In this document: in pieces, positions 7,998-16,366 of the stretch
Layout of the letters: each line of letters starts with the position of its first letter
Position numbering within the stretch: position 1 is the first letter of the stretch
Source of the DNA: CAYVTZ01 sp964454685
Lineage (GTDB): Bacteria > Bacillota > Clostridia > Christensenellales > Christensenellaceae
Reading direction: 5' to 3'
Length of the DNA: 64,000 nucleotides
Assembly: GCA_964454685.1 (NCBI GenBank)
Contig: CAYVTZ010000006.1
Location: 45,577-109,576 of the forward strand
Notes under the pieces: model-generated
What the model was told of the DNA's origin: nothing
Database searches by the model: none
What the model saw: the letters and a program-made list of their open reading frames with translations, nothing else
Program-made: the position numbers and the translations under genes

Positions 7998-8216
7998 TTA
8001 TTTGTTATCCTCAATGAATTTCACAAGGTCTGCAACCGTCTTGAGGTTTTCCGCATCTTCTACCGATACGTCAAATTCTTCCTCGATATCCATAACGATT
8101 TCCACCATGTCAAGCGAATCAATTTTCAAGCTCTCAAAGGAAGAATCCTCTTTGATGTCCGCTACGTCAATATCCATTTTCTCGCTGATGATTGCAGCAA
8201 TCTTTTCAAAAATCAT
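7998..8216 (-). CDS. acpP: Acyl carrier protein
   Basis: Carries acyl intermediates on a 4'-phosphopantetheine arm attached to Ser34 in the DSLDMVE motif. The protein has 72 residues, slightly short of the usual 75-80, with the expected strongly acidic second and third helices. AGGAT lies upstream of the start at 8216. It follows fabH by 60 bases. The 172-base spacer after it holds short imperfect hairpins but no gene. Confidence 0.96.
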   Translation of the reverse strand: MIFEKIAAIISEKMDIDVADIKEDSSFESLKIDSLDMVEIVMDIEEEFDVSVEDAENLKTVADLVKFIEDNK

Positions 8217-8276
8217 GTTCGTTATCCTCCGATAATTATATTTTATTTTTATATGCGAAGCGCCGCAGCGCCTTGC

Positions 8277-9218
8277 TCACCAGTGATAGACCGCGCACCC
8301 AAGCGTCAGTCCGCCACCAAATCCGACCATCATAATCTTCTGTCCGGATTTCAGCAGCCCGTTGCGATTCATCGCATCCAGCACCAACGGCACACTCGCC
8401 GCCGATGTGTTCGCAGTATCTTCAATATTGGAATAAAATTTCTCCATGGGTACGCCCATGCGTTTGGAAATGGTCTGCAAGATGCGAATGTTCGCCTGAT
8501 GCATCACAAACCAGTCAAAATCGGACGGCTGGACGTTCGTCGCCTCCATCGCTGCGTTCATCACACGCTCGGTTTCGCGTGTCGCAAAGATATAAACTTC
8601 CTTGCCCTTGAGCGAAACATACGACGGCACATGTTCCCCGTCCGCCTTGGTGTTCATACCGTTGATCTCAATGGTATGATCCACGTCCGGCTGTGATTCG
8701 ATTTCAAAGTATTTCATCTGATCGCCACGCGTAATCACCACCGCGCCCGCACCGTCCCCAAACAGGATGCAGCTTGCACGATCCTCAAAATTCATGAAGC
8801 GGGAAAGCGTCTCAGATCCGATCACCAAAAACGGCTTTTCACCAATCATGCAACTCGCCACTTTCAGCGCGTACATGAATCCGGTACATGCCGCATTCAC
8901 ATCAAACGCGATACAACTCGGAATTTCCAGTCTGCGCTGCAACTGCGCCGCCACAGACGGCACGCCCATCTCGTTGGTCACCGTCGCTACGATGATGCCG
9001 CCAAGCTGCTCCTTGGTGATACCCGCATTTTCCATCGCGCGCTGTGCCGCAATTTCACAAAAGTCCACGTTCCACTGACCATCGGTAAAGTGCCTGCGCT
9101 TGATGCCCGTGCGCGTCACGATCCATTCGTCTGTGGTGTCGATGTATTTTTCAAAGTCCTGGTTGGTCATCAACCGTTCAGGCAGATAGCTGCCCGTTCC
9201 CATGATGCGAATACTCAT
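8277..9218 (-). CDS. fabH: Beta-ketoacyl-ACP synthase III
   Basis: Starts fatty-acid synthesis by condensing acetyl-CoA (or a branched acyl-CoA) with malonyl-ACP. The 313-residue protein has the full triad Cys111 (AACTGF), His240 (VMHQANIRI) and Asn270 (ANTSAAS). The start at 9218 gives MSIRIMGTGSYLP and is preceded by GGAGGAAGC. It is the first gene of the operon and has a clear sigma-A type promoter about 130 bases upstream. Specificity for straight or branched primers cannot be read from these motifs. Confidence 0.96.
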   Translation of the reverse strand: MSIRIMGTGSYLPERLMTNQDFEKYIDTTDEWIVTRTGIKRRHFTDGQWNVDFCEIAAQRAMENAGITKEQLGGIIVATVTNEMGVPSVAAQLQRRLEIPSCIAFDVNAACTGFMYALKVASCMIGEKPFLVIGSETLSRFMNFEDRASCILFGDGAGAVVITRGDQMKYFEIESQPDVDHTIEINGMNTKADGEHVPSYVSLKGKEVYIFATRETERVMNAAMEATNVQPSDFDWFVMHQANIRILQTISKRMGVPMEKFYSNIEDTANTSAASVPLVLDAMNRNGLLKSGQKIMMVGFGGGLTLGCAVYHW

Positions 9219-9342
9219 GCTTCCTCCGTTCTCTCGCATGCACCCGCGCTTTCACGCGCCGGCCCTGCGCAAATCAATTTCATGCCGTGCCGTCCAAAAG
9301 ACCGATGTTATGCCGCACCACATAAAATTCATTCGTTCTAAC

Positions 9343-9371
9343 ATCATATTCCAAAACCACGCACTTGTCAA
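9343..9371 (-). promoter_or_regulatory. Promoter of the fab operon
   Basis: Reading the minus strand: TTGACA at 9371-9366, a 17-base spacer, then TATGAT at 9348-9343. This leaves an untranslated leader of about 115-120 bases before fabH with GC-rich inverted repeats around 9240-9300. I found no sequence resembling the FapR or FabT operators described in Bacillus and Streptococcus. The rest of the 332-base gap (9219-9550) is AT-rich and holds no gene. Confidence 0.82.
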
Positions 9372-9550
9372 CCAAACAAAAACACACAACATCATTTTTT
9401 TTGCGAAATTGTGCGTTTTCGGCTAAAAATTCACGAATATTCGCTTAAAATATGTGCTTCACATCTGTTTTTCTGTCCATTTCAGCAGTTTTTTTTACTT
9501 CAAAATGCATTGCTTAATTGTTTATTTTCTATGTTATTATAGATTATTTT

Positions 9551-10678
9551 CTAATTTAGCGTGATGGGGATGTCCACCTCATACTGCCCGTCTCGTAAAG
9601 TCAACCGAAATTCCCGTACCGCCGGGTCGGGCAGCGGAACCTCCACCACATAACGCCATCCCTGCGCCGCCAAGTCCCGGCTCACATCGCTCAGGGTAGC
9701 ACTCGGAATGCTCTCCTTGCCTGTATACACCTCAACTGTGATCCGCGATAGCTCCCCTTCCACTAAAAATTCAATCTCCAACGCGCTCGGTTTGCTGCGG
9801 ATGCTCTGCACATACACCGCATGATCTCCAATCATGTAGTCCAAACGAGCCGGCTTTGTTTCCTGTGCAGACCCCACTCCCGCAATCAACGGCACATCAA
9901 TTTGTACATATCCCGCCGCCTCGTACTGATAGTGCTTCCCGTATTCCCCTTCGTGTATCAACTCGTAAGGGGTGCCGTCTGCGGTCAGCATATCAGGAAT
10001 GCTCTCGCGGCTCTTTCCCTCGGCCTGTAGCACCGATACGTCACAAAACAGCAGGAAAACCGAAATCTCCTCCACCCACGGCTGCACATCCAGCGCAAAA
10101 GTCTGAAAAAGCGCTCCCCCCTCCCGCTTGATCTCAATCAGCCGCGGTACAAATTCATAGTATGCAGAATCCCCGACGCGGCATTTTGCGGGCGCGAGCA
10201 GCACTCGATATGCACCGCCTTGTTTCGCAACCGCATGCAGCTCGCTTTGCAGAAGAACGCCTGTGCGTTCCGGTTCCACTCGCGTCGTAAAATACACCGT
10301 TTCGCCATCATGCATGACGCTTGTCATTTGTACGGTTCCCAGCTCCTCTACCCACGCGCCGCGCTCGCTCAACGCCGTGCGCCGCACCCGCTGCTCAGGT
10401 AATACCTGCACCACCGTTCCTTCCAGCGCAAGACGCGCGGACTCCGGTGTCGCCAAATACGTCGCAATCGATTGGAAAAACCGGGAAATCCCCGCCCTCA
10501 CCGGTGGCGCCAGTACCACAACCATGCACAGCACCGCCATGCACGCCGCCACAGCAAACCGCAGACGTGGCCTTCGCCGGTTCGAGCGTTCCAGTGCGCG
10601 ATCCCAAATCGACTGTTGATTTTCGTCTTCAAAAAACGACGGCTGTTTCGCCTGTTCAAGCCAGTCATTCACATTCAT
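9551..10678 (-). CDS. Membrane-anchored anti-sigma-factor-like protein
   Basis: The 375-residue protein has a short cytosolic part (residues 1-38), one transmembrane helix (about 41-60) and a large extracytoplasmic region rich in beta-strand sequence with no enzyme motif I recognise. This layout, and a 14-base overlap with the sigma factor gene immediately upstream, fit an anti-sigma or signal-sensing partner like the DUF4179-type proteins of clostridia. That assignment rests on context and topology. The start at 10678 (MNVNDWLEQ) lies within the end of the sigma gene, suggesting translational coupling. Confidence 0.65.
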   Translation of the reverse strand: MNVNDWLEQAKQPSFFEDENQQSIWDRALERSNRRRPRLRFAVAACMAVLCMVVVLAPPVRAGISRFFQSIATYLATPESARLALEGTVVQVLPEQRVRRTALSERGAWVEELGTVQMTSVMHDGETVYFTTRVEPERTGVLLQSELHAVAKQGGAYRVLLAPAKCRVGDSAYYEFVPRLIEIKREGGALFQTFALDVQPWVEEISVFLLFCDVSVLQAEGKSRESIPDMLTADGTPYELIHEGEYGKHYQYEAAGYVQIDVPLIAGVGSAQETKPARLDYMIGDHAVYVQSIRSKPSALEIEFLVEGELSRITVEVYTGKESIPSATLSDVSRDLAAQGWRYVVEVPLPDPAVREFRLTLRDGQYEVDIPITLN

Positions 10679-11165
10679 CTGCCGTCACCTCCTGCGCGTA
10701 TGTTTCGCGCAGCTTCGCCCTGCCCCGCGAGATTCTTTGCTTCACCGCATCCACACGAATCCCCAGCATCTGCGCAATTTCAAGATGCGTAAACCCAGCA
10801 TAATAATGCAGCTTCAAGGGAATGGCTAACTTTGCAGACAGCGCCTCCAGCTTCTTCATCAAATCCAACGCAGTTTCCCTCTCCGGCGCGCTCGTGTCGT
10901 AACGCGCATCCAAATAAGGTTGATATTCATATTCTATCTTGCGCTTGCCTACGATTCTTTTTGCCTCGTTTACTGTAATTTTAAGAAAGAGCGCCTCTGC
11001 CTGCGGGCGCAGTTTTCCCCGCTGCTCCAGCCGAATCAGGCGTATCAACGCTTCGGATACGGCATCCTCTGCCAGCTGCCGGTTCATGCAAATAGACTTC
11101 GCCGCGCCATACGCCCTGCGAAACGCAGTTTGATATAATCGTTCGGTTTCCCATAACGGCTGCAT
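10665..11165 (-). CDS. ECF-type RNA polymerase sigma factor
   Basis: A 166-residue sigma-70 family protein with only regions 2 and 4. The region 2 helix lies near residues 10-45 (ending AEDAVSEALIRLIRL). Region 4 near 105-150 has the helix-turn-helix FTHLEIAQMLGIRVDAVKQR. I chose the start at 11165 because a GGGGGGAG site lies 6 bases upstream and because the longer frame would run into the aconitase terminator at 11254-11281. It overlaps the gene for its probable anti-sigma factor by 14 bases. Its regulon is not evident; nearby genes use ordinary sigma-A promoters. Confidence 0.85.
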   Translation of the reverse strand: MQPLWETERLYQTAFRRAYGAAKSICMNRQLAEDAVSEALIRLIRLEQRGKLRPQAEALFLKITVNEAKRIVGKRKIEYEYQPYLDARYDTSAPERETALDLMKKLEALSAKLAIPLKLHYYAGFTHLEIAQMLGIRVDAVKQRISRGRAKLRETYAQEVTADECE

Positions 11166-11253
11166 CGCACACTCCCCCCTTCTACTATATTCTACCCCGT
11201 AACACCGCAAAAGGTGACATAAAAAATCCCGCACCATTGTAATCTCAAGATAC

Positions 11254-11281
11254 AAAAAAAGAGGCGCACCATCGTCGCCTC
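11254..11281 (-). terminator. Intrinsic terminator after aconitase
   Basis: On the minus strand GAGGCG (11281-11276), a 9-base loop and CGCCTC (11266-11261) are followed by seven T (11260-11254). It sits 22 bases after the aconitase stop and separates that gene from the sigma factor operon. Confidence 0.9.
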
Positions 11282-11302
11282 CTCTCTCACATCAGCACAA
11301 TC

Positions 11303-13237
11303 TTATTTCGCGTTTTCTCTGGTATAGTTCAGCAGCCCGCCCGCCGCTAAAATCTCTTTGAGTCGCTCTGATACGTCCAGACACACTTCAAACTGTGTGC
11401 CTTTCGTAACATTCTGAACCACAAAGGTATCCTTGTTTAGAACGTTCGCGCGTGCGTCCTCAATGCACAGGACATCCCCCTGCGCGATACTGTCATAGTC
11501 CGCCTCGTTCACAAACACCAACGGCAAAATCCCGCTGTTTACAAGGTTCGCCATGTGAATGCGCGCAAAGCTCTTAACGATCACCGCTTTCACGCCAAGG
11601 TAGAGCGGCACCAGCGCCGCATGCTCGCGCGAGGAACCCTGCCCGTAATTTTGCCCTGCCACCAAGATGGATTTCCCTGCCTCTTTTGCACGCGCAGGGA
11701 AGGTCTCGTCCACCGGTGCCAGACAGTGCTCGGACAAATACGGAATATTAGAGCGATACGGCAGCAGCTTCGCATTGGATGGCATGATATGATCCGTCGT
11801 GATGTTGTCTTCCATTTTGAGCATCACTTCCGCTTCCACCGTGTCGCCCAGCGCAACATTGATGGGGAATTCTTTGATGTTCGGGCCGCGCACCACCTCC
11901 ACTTCCGCGGCGCTTGCCGCCGGTGGTGTAATCATGTTGTCGTGGATCACAAACTGCTGCGGCATTTCGATGTTCAAAATGCTCAAATCAGAAAGTGTAC
12001 GCGGATCGGTCAGCTCACCCGCAATCGCGGAAGCCGCCGCCACCTCCGGGCTGACCAAATAAACGCTCGCGCTCTTGGTTCCGCTTCTGCCGAAGAAGTT
12101 GCGGTTGAACGTGCGCAGCGAAACCGCATCCGTCGCCGGAGATTGCCCCATGCCGATGCACGGGCCGCAAGCACATTCCAAAATACGCGCACCCGCGTCA
12201 ATCATATCAGCCAGCGCGCCGTTTTGCGCCAGCATGTTCATCACCTGTTTCGATCCGGGGGAAATGGTCAGGCTCACGTGCGGCGCAACGCTCTTGCCCT
12301 TTAAGATCGCCGCCGTGCGCATCAGATCCAGATAGGATGCGTTTGTACAGCTACCGATGCAAACCTGGTCCACTTTTATTTTGCCGATCTGATTCACCGT
12401 CTGCACACTGTCCGGGCTGTGCGGCATTGCCGCCATCGGCTCAAGCTGTGCAAGGTCAATCACGATATGTTCGTCATATTGCGCGTCCGCATCCGCTGCC
12501 AGCGGGGTAAAGTCCGCTTCTCTGCCTTGTGCCTTCAGGAATGCGCGCGTGGTCTCGTCGCTGGGAAAGATAGATGTTGTCGCACCCAGCTCAGCACCCA
12601 TATTGGTAATGGTCGCGCGTTCGGGTACGCTCAAATGCTGTACGCCCTCGCCGGTATATTCAATAATCTTGCCCACGCCGCCTTTAACGGTCAAACGCCT
12701 TAAGACCTCTAAGATCACGTCCTTCGCCGCAACACCGGGGGAAAGCTTTCCCTTCAACTCCACATTGACAAACTTAGGGCAGTTTAGATAATATGCGCCG
12801 CCGCCCATCGCCACCGCAACATCCAGCCCGCCCGCGCCAATCGCGATCATGCCGATGCCGCCGCCCGTGGGCGTGTGACTGTCCGAACCCAGCAGCGTCG
12901 CACCCGGAACGCCAAACCGTTCGAGATTCACCTGATGGCAGATCCCGTTGCCGGGGCGCGATGCAAAAATCCCATGTTTTTTCGCCACGCTCATGATGTA
13001 GTTGTGGTCGTCCGCATTCTCAAATCCGCTTTGCAGCGTGTTATGGTCAATATACGCAACGGATTTTTTGGTTTTTACGCGGTCAATACCCATCGCCTCA
13101 AATTGCAAATATGCCATGGTTCCCGTCGAATCCTGCGTCAAGGTGTAGTCGATTTTAATGGAAATCTCCTGCCCTGCCATCATCTCGCCGGACACCAAAT
13201 GTTGCTCCAAAATTTTATACCCCAGTGGTTTTCCCAT
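11303..13237 (-). CDS. Aconitate hydratase
   Basis: Interconverts citrate and isocitrate using a [4Fe-4S] cluster. The 644-residue length and layout fit the shorter monomeric aconitase family. Cluster ligands are Cys297 (GSCTN), Cys357 and Cys360 (ACGPCIG). The DSHTPTGGG block (119-127) and the mobile C-terminal swivel domain with GQNYGQGSSREHAAL are present. The start at 13237 (MGKPLGYKILEQH) has GAGGA upstream; a 7-codon extension was set aside. It is a single-gene unit with its own promoter and terminator. A homoaconitase or 3-isopropylmalate role is less likely at this full length. No citrate synthase or isocitrate dehydrogenase is nearby. Confidence 0.93.
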   Translation of the reverse strand: MGKPLGYKILEQHLVSGEMMAGQEISIKIDYTLTQDSTGTMAYLQFEAMGIDRVKTKKSVAYIDHNTLQSGFENADDHNYIMSVAKKHGIFASRPGNGICHQVNLERFGVPGATLLGSDSHTPTGGGIGMIAIGAGGLDVAVAMGGGAYYLNCPKFVNVELKGKLSPGVAAKDVILEVLRRLTVKGGVGKIIEYTGEGVQHLSVPERATITNMGAELGATTSIFPSDETTRAFLKAQGREADFTPLAADADAQYDEHIVIDLAQLEPMAAMPHSPDSVQTVNQIGKIKVDQVCIGSCTNASYLDLMRTAAILKGKSVAPHVSLTISPGSKQVMNMLAQNGALADMIDAGARILECACGPCIGMGQSPATDAVSLRTFNRNFFGRSGTKSASVYLVSPEVAAASAIAGELTDPRTLSDLSILNIEMPQQFVIHDNMITPPAASAAEVEVVRGPNIKEFPINVALGDTVEAEVMLKMEDNITTDHIMPSNAKLLPYRSNIPYLSEHCLAPVDETFPARAKEAGKSILVAGQNYGQGSSREHAALVPLYLGVKAVIVKSFARIHMANLVNSGILPLVFVNEADYDSIAQGDVLCIEDARANVLNKDTFVVQNVTKGTQFEVCLDVSERLKEILAAGGLLNYTRENAK

Positions 13238-13274
13238 AGTCCGTATCCTCCATATCATAATCTATAACACTTCT

Positions 13275-13303
13275 ATTTTACCGTTCTCCGCATTTTTTTT
13301 CAA
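13275..13303 (-). promoter_or_regulatory. Promoter of aconitase
   Basis: Minus strand TTGAAA (13303-13298), 17-base spacer, TAAAAT (13280-13275), about 40 bases upstream of the start codon. It faces away from the plus-strand promoter at 13313-13341, so the two units are divergent with abutting promoters. Confidence 0.75.
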
Positions 13304-13312
13304 TGATTTCTT

Positions 13313-13341
13313 TTGCTCCGTGCTCATGACTGTGTTACAAT
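13313..13341 (+). promoter_or_regulatory. Promoter of the small protein / GNAT pair
   Basis: TTGCTC (13313-13318), 17-base spacer, TACAAT (13336-13341), about 35 bases upstream of the first start codon. Its -35 lies only 10 bases from the -35 of the divergent aconitase promoter. Confidence 0.75.
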
Positions 13342-13374
13342 AATGGAGCGAATCTATATGAAAGGTACCGAGGC

Positions 13375-13665
13375 ATGCCTTCGGACGGTCTGAGAATGAT
13401 AAAGTTTTGGGCAAAATTACTCCGTAACGGCAAAATACTGCGCAGCGATACCTACGACTCCGCGTGCAGCGATTTTTCGGACGCGCTGCTGGACGCGCTG
13501 ACGCACTTTTGCAAGCAGTTTGACATCGAAACGCCTATGTGGTCCACCCAGCACACCAAGCAAATGGGCATGTTCCGCAAGGCTGTGTTTCGCAAGGACG
13601 ATTTTATCGATCAATTCGCCTTCGACCGCTTTGAATTGCAAATTCTGGAGGATGAAAAGAAATGA
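13375..13665 (+). CDS. Small conserved-type protein of unknown function
   Basis: A 96-residue soluble protein with no signal peptide or membrane segment, beginning IKFWAKLLRNGKILRSDTY after a short lead. It resembles in style a family of about 90-residue clostridial hypothetical proteins that start with a similar FWAK block; I do not know its function. The start at 13375 has AAAGG nine bases upstream; the ATG at 13396 would match the conserved beginning better but lacks a ribosome site. Its end overlaps the GNAT gene by 4 bases, so the two are translated together. Confidence 0.7.
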   Translation: MPSDGLRMIKFWAKLLRNGKILRSDTYDSACSDFSDALLDALTHFCKQFDIETPMWSTQHTKQMGMFRKAVFRKDDFIDQFAFDRFELQILEDEKK

Positions 13666-14168
13666 ACATTCGTCCTTGGCGCGCGCAAGACGTACCCGAC
13701 CTCGCTTTGGCTCTCAACAATCCCAAGGTGCAAGATAACCTGCGCGACGGCATCCCCTACCCCTATACCGAGCAGGATGCGCTGGAGTTTATTACATCCA
13801 TGCAACATGCAGATCCGCAGAACACGTTTGCCTTTGCAATCACGCAGGATGATCGCGCCATCGGCAGCATCGGCGTGTTCCGTAAGGACAACATCCACCG
13901 CCGTACCGCCGAGCTTGGCTATTATATTGCCGAGCCATTTTGGGGGCAAGGTTTCGTTACCGAAGCGGTGCGCGCCATCTGCGCCCATGTGTTCGCGCAA
14001 TCAGATATCCTGCGTATCTTTGCAGAACCGTTTGCGCACAACGCAGCTTCCTGTCGCGTGCTGGAAAAAGCAGGTTTCCTTTATGAAGGCACCCTGCGCA
14101 AAAACGCCATCAAAAACGGTTGCGTTCTGGACATGCGGCTTTATGCGCTGGTGAAGGAGGAAGGTTGA
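13662..14168 (+). CDS. GNAT-family N-acetyltransferase, RimJ/RimL type
   Basis: The 168-residue protein has the GNAT fold. The acetyl-CoA binding loop is in the GYYIAEPFWGQGFVTEA stretch (about residues 86-102) and the C-terminal AASCRVLEKAGFLYEGTLR block (128-146) is typical of the RimJ/RimL and SpeG-like branch. These enzymes acetylate protein N-termini or small amines; the substrate here is not known. It starts on the ATGA overlap with the preceding small gene. Confidence 0.88.
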   Translation: MNIRPWRAQDVPDLALALNNPKVQDNLRDGIPYPYTEQDALEFITSMQHADPQNTFAFAITQDDRAIGSIGVFRKDNIHRRTAELGYYIAEPFWGQGFVTEAVRAICAHVFAQSDILRIFAEPFAHNAASCRVLEKAGFLYEGTLRKNAIKNGCVLDMRLYALVKEEG

Positions 14169-14252
14169 TGCTCGCCCGCCTCATCCTTCTTTCACATATT
14201 CTTTTCTCTTAGAAAAAAGTAAACCAATTTGCCTATCATCATCCACCCCCAC

Positions 14253-14345
14253 CCGTCATTCTGAGCGTAGCGAAAAATCTACTAACCCTCAGCATATACC
14301 ACGGCGCGGCGCTCAGAGGCACAGTCGAAAAATCTCTCCCTTCTA
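14253..14345. repeat. Possible dispersed intergenic repeat
   Basis: CGTCATTCTGAGCG begins at 14257 and the 10-mer CGAAAAATCT occurs twice (14273-14282 and 14328-14337), the second after an inverted CTCAGAG-like stretch. This resembles repeats seen between genes in many clostridial genomes. Only one copy is in the window. The rest of the 333-base gap 14169-14501 is non-coding up to the promoter at 14442. Confidence 0.4.
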
Positions 14346-14441
14346 TATCATGCGTCCCGCGCATACCATAATTCTAAATTCTTCTTTTTTAATCTCACCA
14401 CCGCATCCCCCCTCCCGTCAATGAAAATTTCTTTCCGTCCC

Positions 14442-14470
14442 TTGACATTTAAATAACACCGTTATAAAAT
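14442..14470 (+). promoter_or_regulatory. Promoter and palindromic operator of the TetR operon
   Basis: TTGACA (14442-14447), 17-base spacer, TAAAAT (14465-14470), 31 bases before the start codon. A 13-base inverted repeat ATAAC-ACC-GTTAT (14453-14465) sits inside the spacer and touches the -10 element. This is where an autorepressing TetR protein would be expected to bind. The operator role is inference. Confidence 0.82.
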
Positions 14471-14501
14471 AAAACCATATTACGGAATCGAGGTTACAAC
14501 C

Positions 14502-15086
14502 ATGTCACGTGACGCACAAAAATGCAGAAGCGAGCAGCTCAAACAGCAGATTCTCGATACCGCCCTGTGCATCGGTCTTGAGGAAGGCTTCGAGGCGCTC
14601 TCCGTGCGCAAAATCATTCAGCGCATGCAATATTCCACCTCCATCATCTATTATCACTTTAAAAACAAACAGGAAATCATAGACGCACTCATTGAGTCCG
14701 AGTCCGCAAAATTAGGTCAAACCATTCGCGGCGTGCTGGCGCATGGCGGTGATGCGCGCGCAGTCATGGAACGAGCATTTCGCAAGATCACAGATCTTGC
14801 CGTTGCAGAGCCGGAAAAATACAATCTTATCGTGCTGCGCAAATACAGCAGCCCCCGTGAGGCACAACCGCAATGGATGGGGCATTTACAGCAGCAGCTC
14901 GCCGACGCGATGGCACAGGGCACCCTGCGCCCCATGGACGCGCAGCATACTGCCTTTTCCATTTGGAGTTCCTTTTTGGGCTTTCATCTGATGCTGTCAC
15001 TGCAACGCGACCTCTCACCGCAACAGGTTGACGAAATGTTTGCAACGCAAATGGATGTGATCTTTCATGGCATCTGTGCACCGTAA
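14502..15086 (+). CDS. TetR/AcrR-family transcriptional regulator
   Basis: A 194-residue protein. The amino-terminal 60 residues form the TetR helix-turn-helix, with the typical ILDTALCIGLEEGFEALSVRKI and YYHFKNKQEI blocks; the rest is a helical ligand-binding domain. It is the first gene of a three-gene operon with two flavodoxin-fold oxidoreductases, 12 bases before the first of them. A palindrome over its own -10 element suggests that it represses itself and the two downstream genes, perhaps until a quinone, nitro-compound or other small inducer binds. Confidence 0.92.
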   Translation: MSRDAQKCRSEQLKQQILDTALCIGLEEGFEALSVRKIIQRMQYSTSIIYYHFKNKQEIIDALIESESAKLGQTIRGVLAHGGDARAVMERAFRKITDLAVAEPEKYNLIVLRKYSSPREAQPQWMGHLQQQLADAMAQGTLRPMDAQHTAFSIWSSFLGFHLMLSLQRDLSPQQVDEMFATQMDVIFHGICAP

Positions 15087-15098
15087 AGGAGTAAACAC

Positions 15099-15614
15099 AT
15101 GATTACAATCTTAACCGACCCCTACACCAACGAAGTCGGAGTCTCGCTGGCGAATCTTCTTGCGCCGCACACTCCAACGCACCATATCCCCGTACAGGCC
15201 GAGCGCATACAACCCTGCTATGCCTGCGGCGGCTGCAAAACCAAAACATTCAAGCGCTGCATCCACCGGGATGATATGGATCATATATTGCCCTATCTGG
15301 CACAGTCCAAAACAATCGTGCTGGTCAGCCCCATCGTCTACGGCAGCTTTTCCTTTGCCATCAAGTCAGCGCTGGACAAATTGGCGCTGATCGGCGATTT
15401 ACATTATTACTTTAACGGCAGTGAAATCGTAAAAGGTTTATCGGGTTCGGGGCAAGCATTGTTTGCCGTAGGCGTCTCTGCGTTTGCAGATGCACAGGAA
15501 GAAGCCGCATTTGCCGCCCTCACGCAGGAAACGCTGCTGCTCACCGGCTGGCAGGGCGAAGCGGTGATTTATGACGGAAATCCCTCGCAGCTTGCGGAAA
15601 GGATACGCGCATGA
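15099..15614 (+). CDS. Flavodoxin-fold NAD(P)H-dependent oxidoreductase
   Basis: A 171-residue protein of the NADPH-dependent FMN reductase / iron-sulfur flavoprotein group. It has a cysteine-rich CYACGGCK motif (residues 39-46) with a further cysteine at position 51, then an SPIVYGSFS flavin-binding loop (about 73-81). The cysteines resemble the compact cluster motif of iron-sulfur flavoproteins, so it may hold a [4Fe-4S] cluster, though the spacing should be compared with that family. It has AAGGAG upstream and overlaps the next gene by 4 bases. Regulated by the upstream TetR protein, by position. Confidence 0.78.
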   Translation: MITILTDPYTNEVGVSLANLLAPHTPTHHIPVQAERIQPCYACGGCKTKTFKRCIHRDDMDHILPYLAQSKTIVLVSPIVYGSFSFAIKSALDKLALIGDLHYYFNGSEIVKGLSGSGQALFAVGVSAFADAQEEAAFAALTQETLLLTGWQGEAVIYDGNPSQLAERIRA

Positions 15615-16273
15615 CCAAGCATTGTTTGATCCTCAACCTCAGCCCGCGCAAAAGCGGCACCAGCGCCATGCTGGGCGGTCTGTGCCGCGATGCGCTGGTT
15701 CACGTCGGCGCAACCGTTGATTACTTTGATCTATACGCCCGGCGTTCGGATCTCACCCCATTGCTGGACGCAGCGCGCGCCGCGGATACCCTCGTGCTGT
15801 CCGGCTGTTGTTATATCAATACCTACCCCGCGCACACCACTTGGCTGTTGCAATCCCTTGCGCAAAGCAAGGCGCTGCAAGGACAAAATCTGTACGGGAT
15901 CATACAGGGCGGAATGCCCTACACGCATACGCATCAAAGCGGATTGCGCATGCTGGAGCAATTCGCCCGGCAAACCGGCTTGCGGTATTGCGGCGGCTTT
16001 GTGCTGGGTCTCGGCGCAATGCTGGATGGCAAGCCGCTTCAATCATTGCCCAACGGCAAAAAAGCGCAGCGGCAGTTTGACCTCTTTTTGCAGCATATCA
16101 TAGCGGGAGAGGCTTCCCCCGACGCTGTGTTTGAGGCTGCTCAAATGCGCTTCCCCAGGTTTTTCGCAAAAATATTGATCTCACGTATGAACCGTATGAT
16201 CGACCATAGCTATGCCGATCTGGGTCACGACGCGTCTGCGCCCTCCCCTTATCTGAACGATCCATTACGGTAA
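15611..16273 (+). CDS. Flavodoxin-like NAD(P)H oxidoreductase
   Basis: A 220-residue protein whose start LILNLSPRKSGTSAM is the phosphate-binding loop of flavodoxin-fold reductases; SGCCYINTYPAHT (about residues 66-78) corresponds to the second flavin loop. It has a basic C-terminal extension (about 175-220) and no membrane segment. It is translationally coupled (ATGA overlap) to the preceding flavoprotein, which suggests the two act together in electron transfer or detoxification under TetR control. The substrate cannot be told from sequence. Confidence 0.75.
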   Translation: MTKHCLILNLSPRKSGTSAMLGGLCRDALVHVGATVDYFDLYARRSDLTPLLDAARAADTLVLSGCCYINTYPAHTTWLLQSLAQSKALQGQNLYGIIQGGMPYTHTHQSGLRMLEQFARQTGLRYCGGFVLGLGAMLDGKPLQSLPNGKKAQRQFDLFLQHIIAGEASPDAVFEAAQMRFPRFFAKILISRMNRMIDHSYADLGHDASAPSPYLNDPLR

Positions 16274-16295
16274 ATTGATTCCATGTTCCAACGCA

Positions 16296-16335
16296 AAACA
16301 ACGGCGCTGCCTATCTTCAGGCAATGCCGTTGTTT
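16296..16335. terminator. Bidirectional terminator between convergent genes
   Basis: AAACAACGGC (16296-16305) pairs with GCCGTTGTTT (16326-16335), with a nested TGCC/GGCA stem inside. The A- and T-rich ends suit termination on both strands: the TetR operon from the left and the surface-protein operon from the right. Confidence 0.82.
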
Positions 16336-16366
16336 GTATATCCTCAAATAGTTCCATGCCGCGCCA

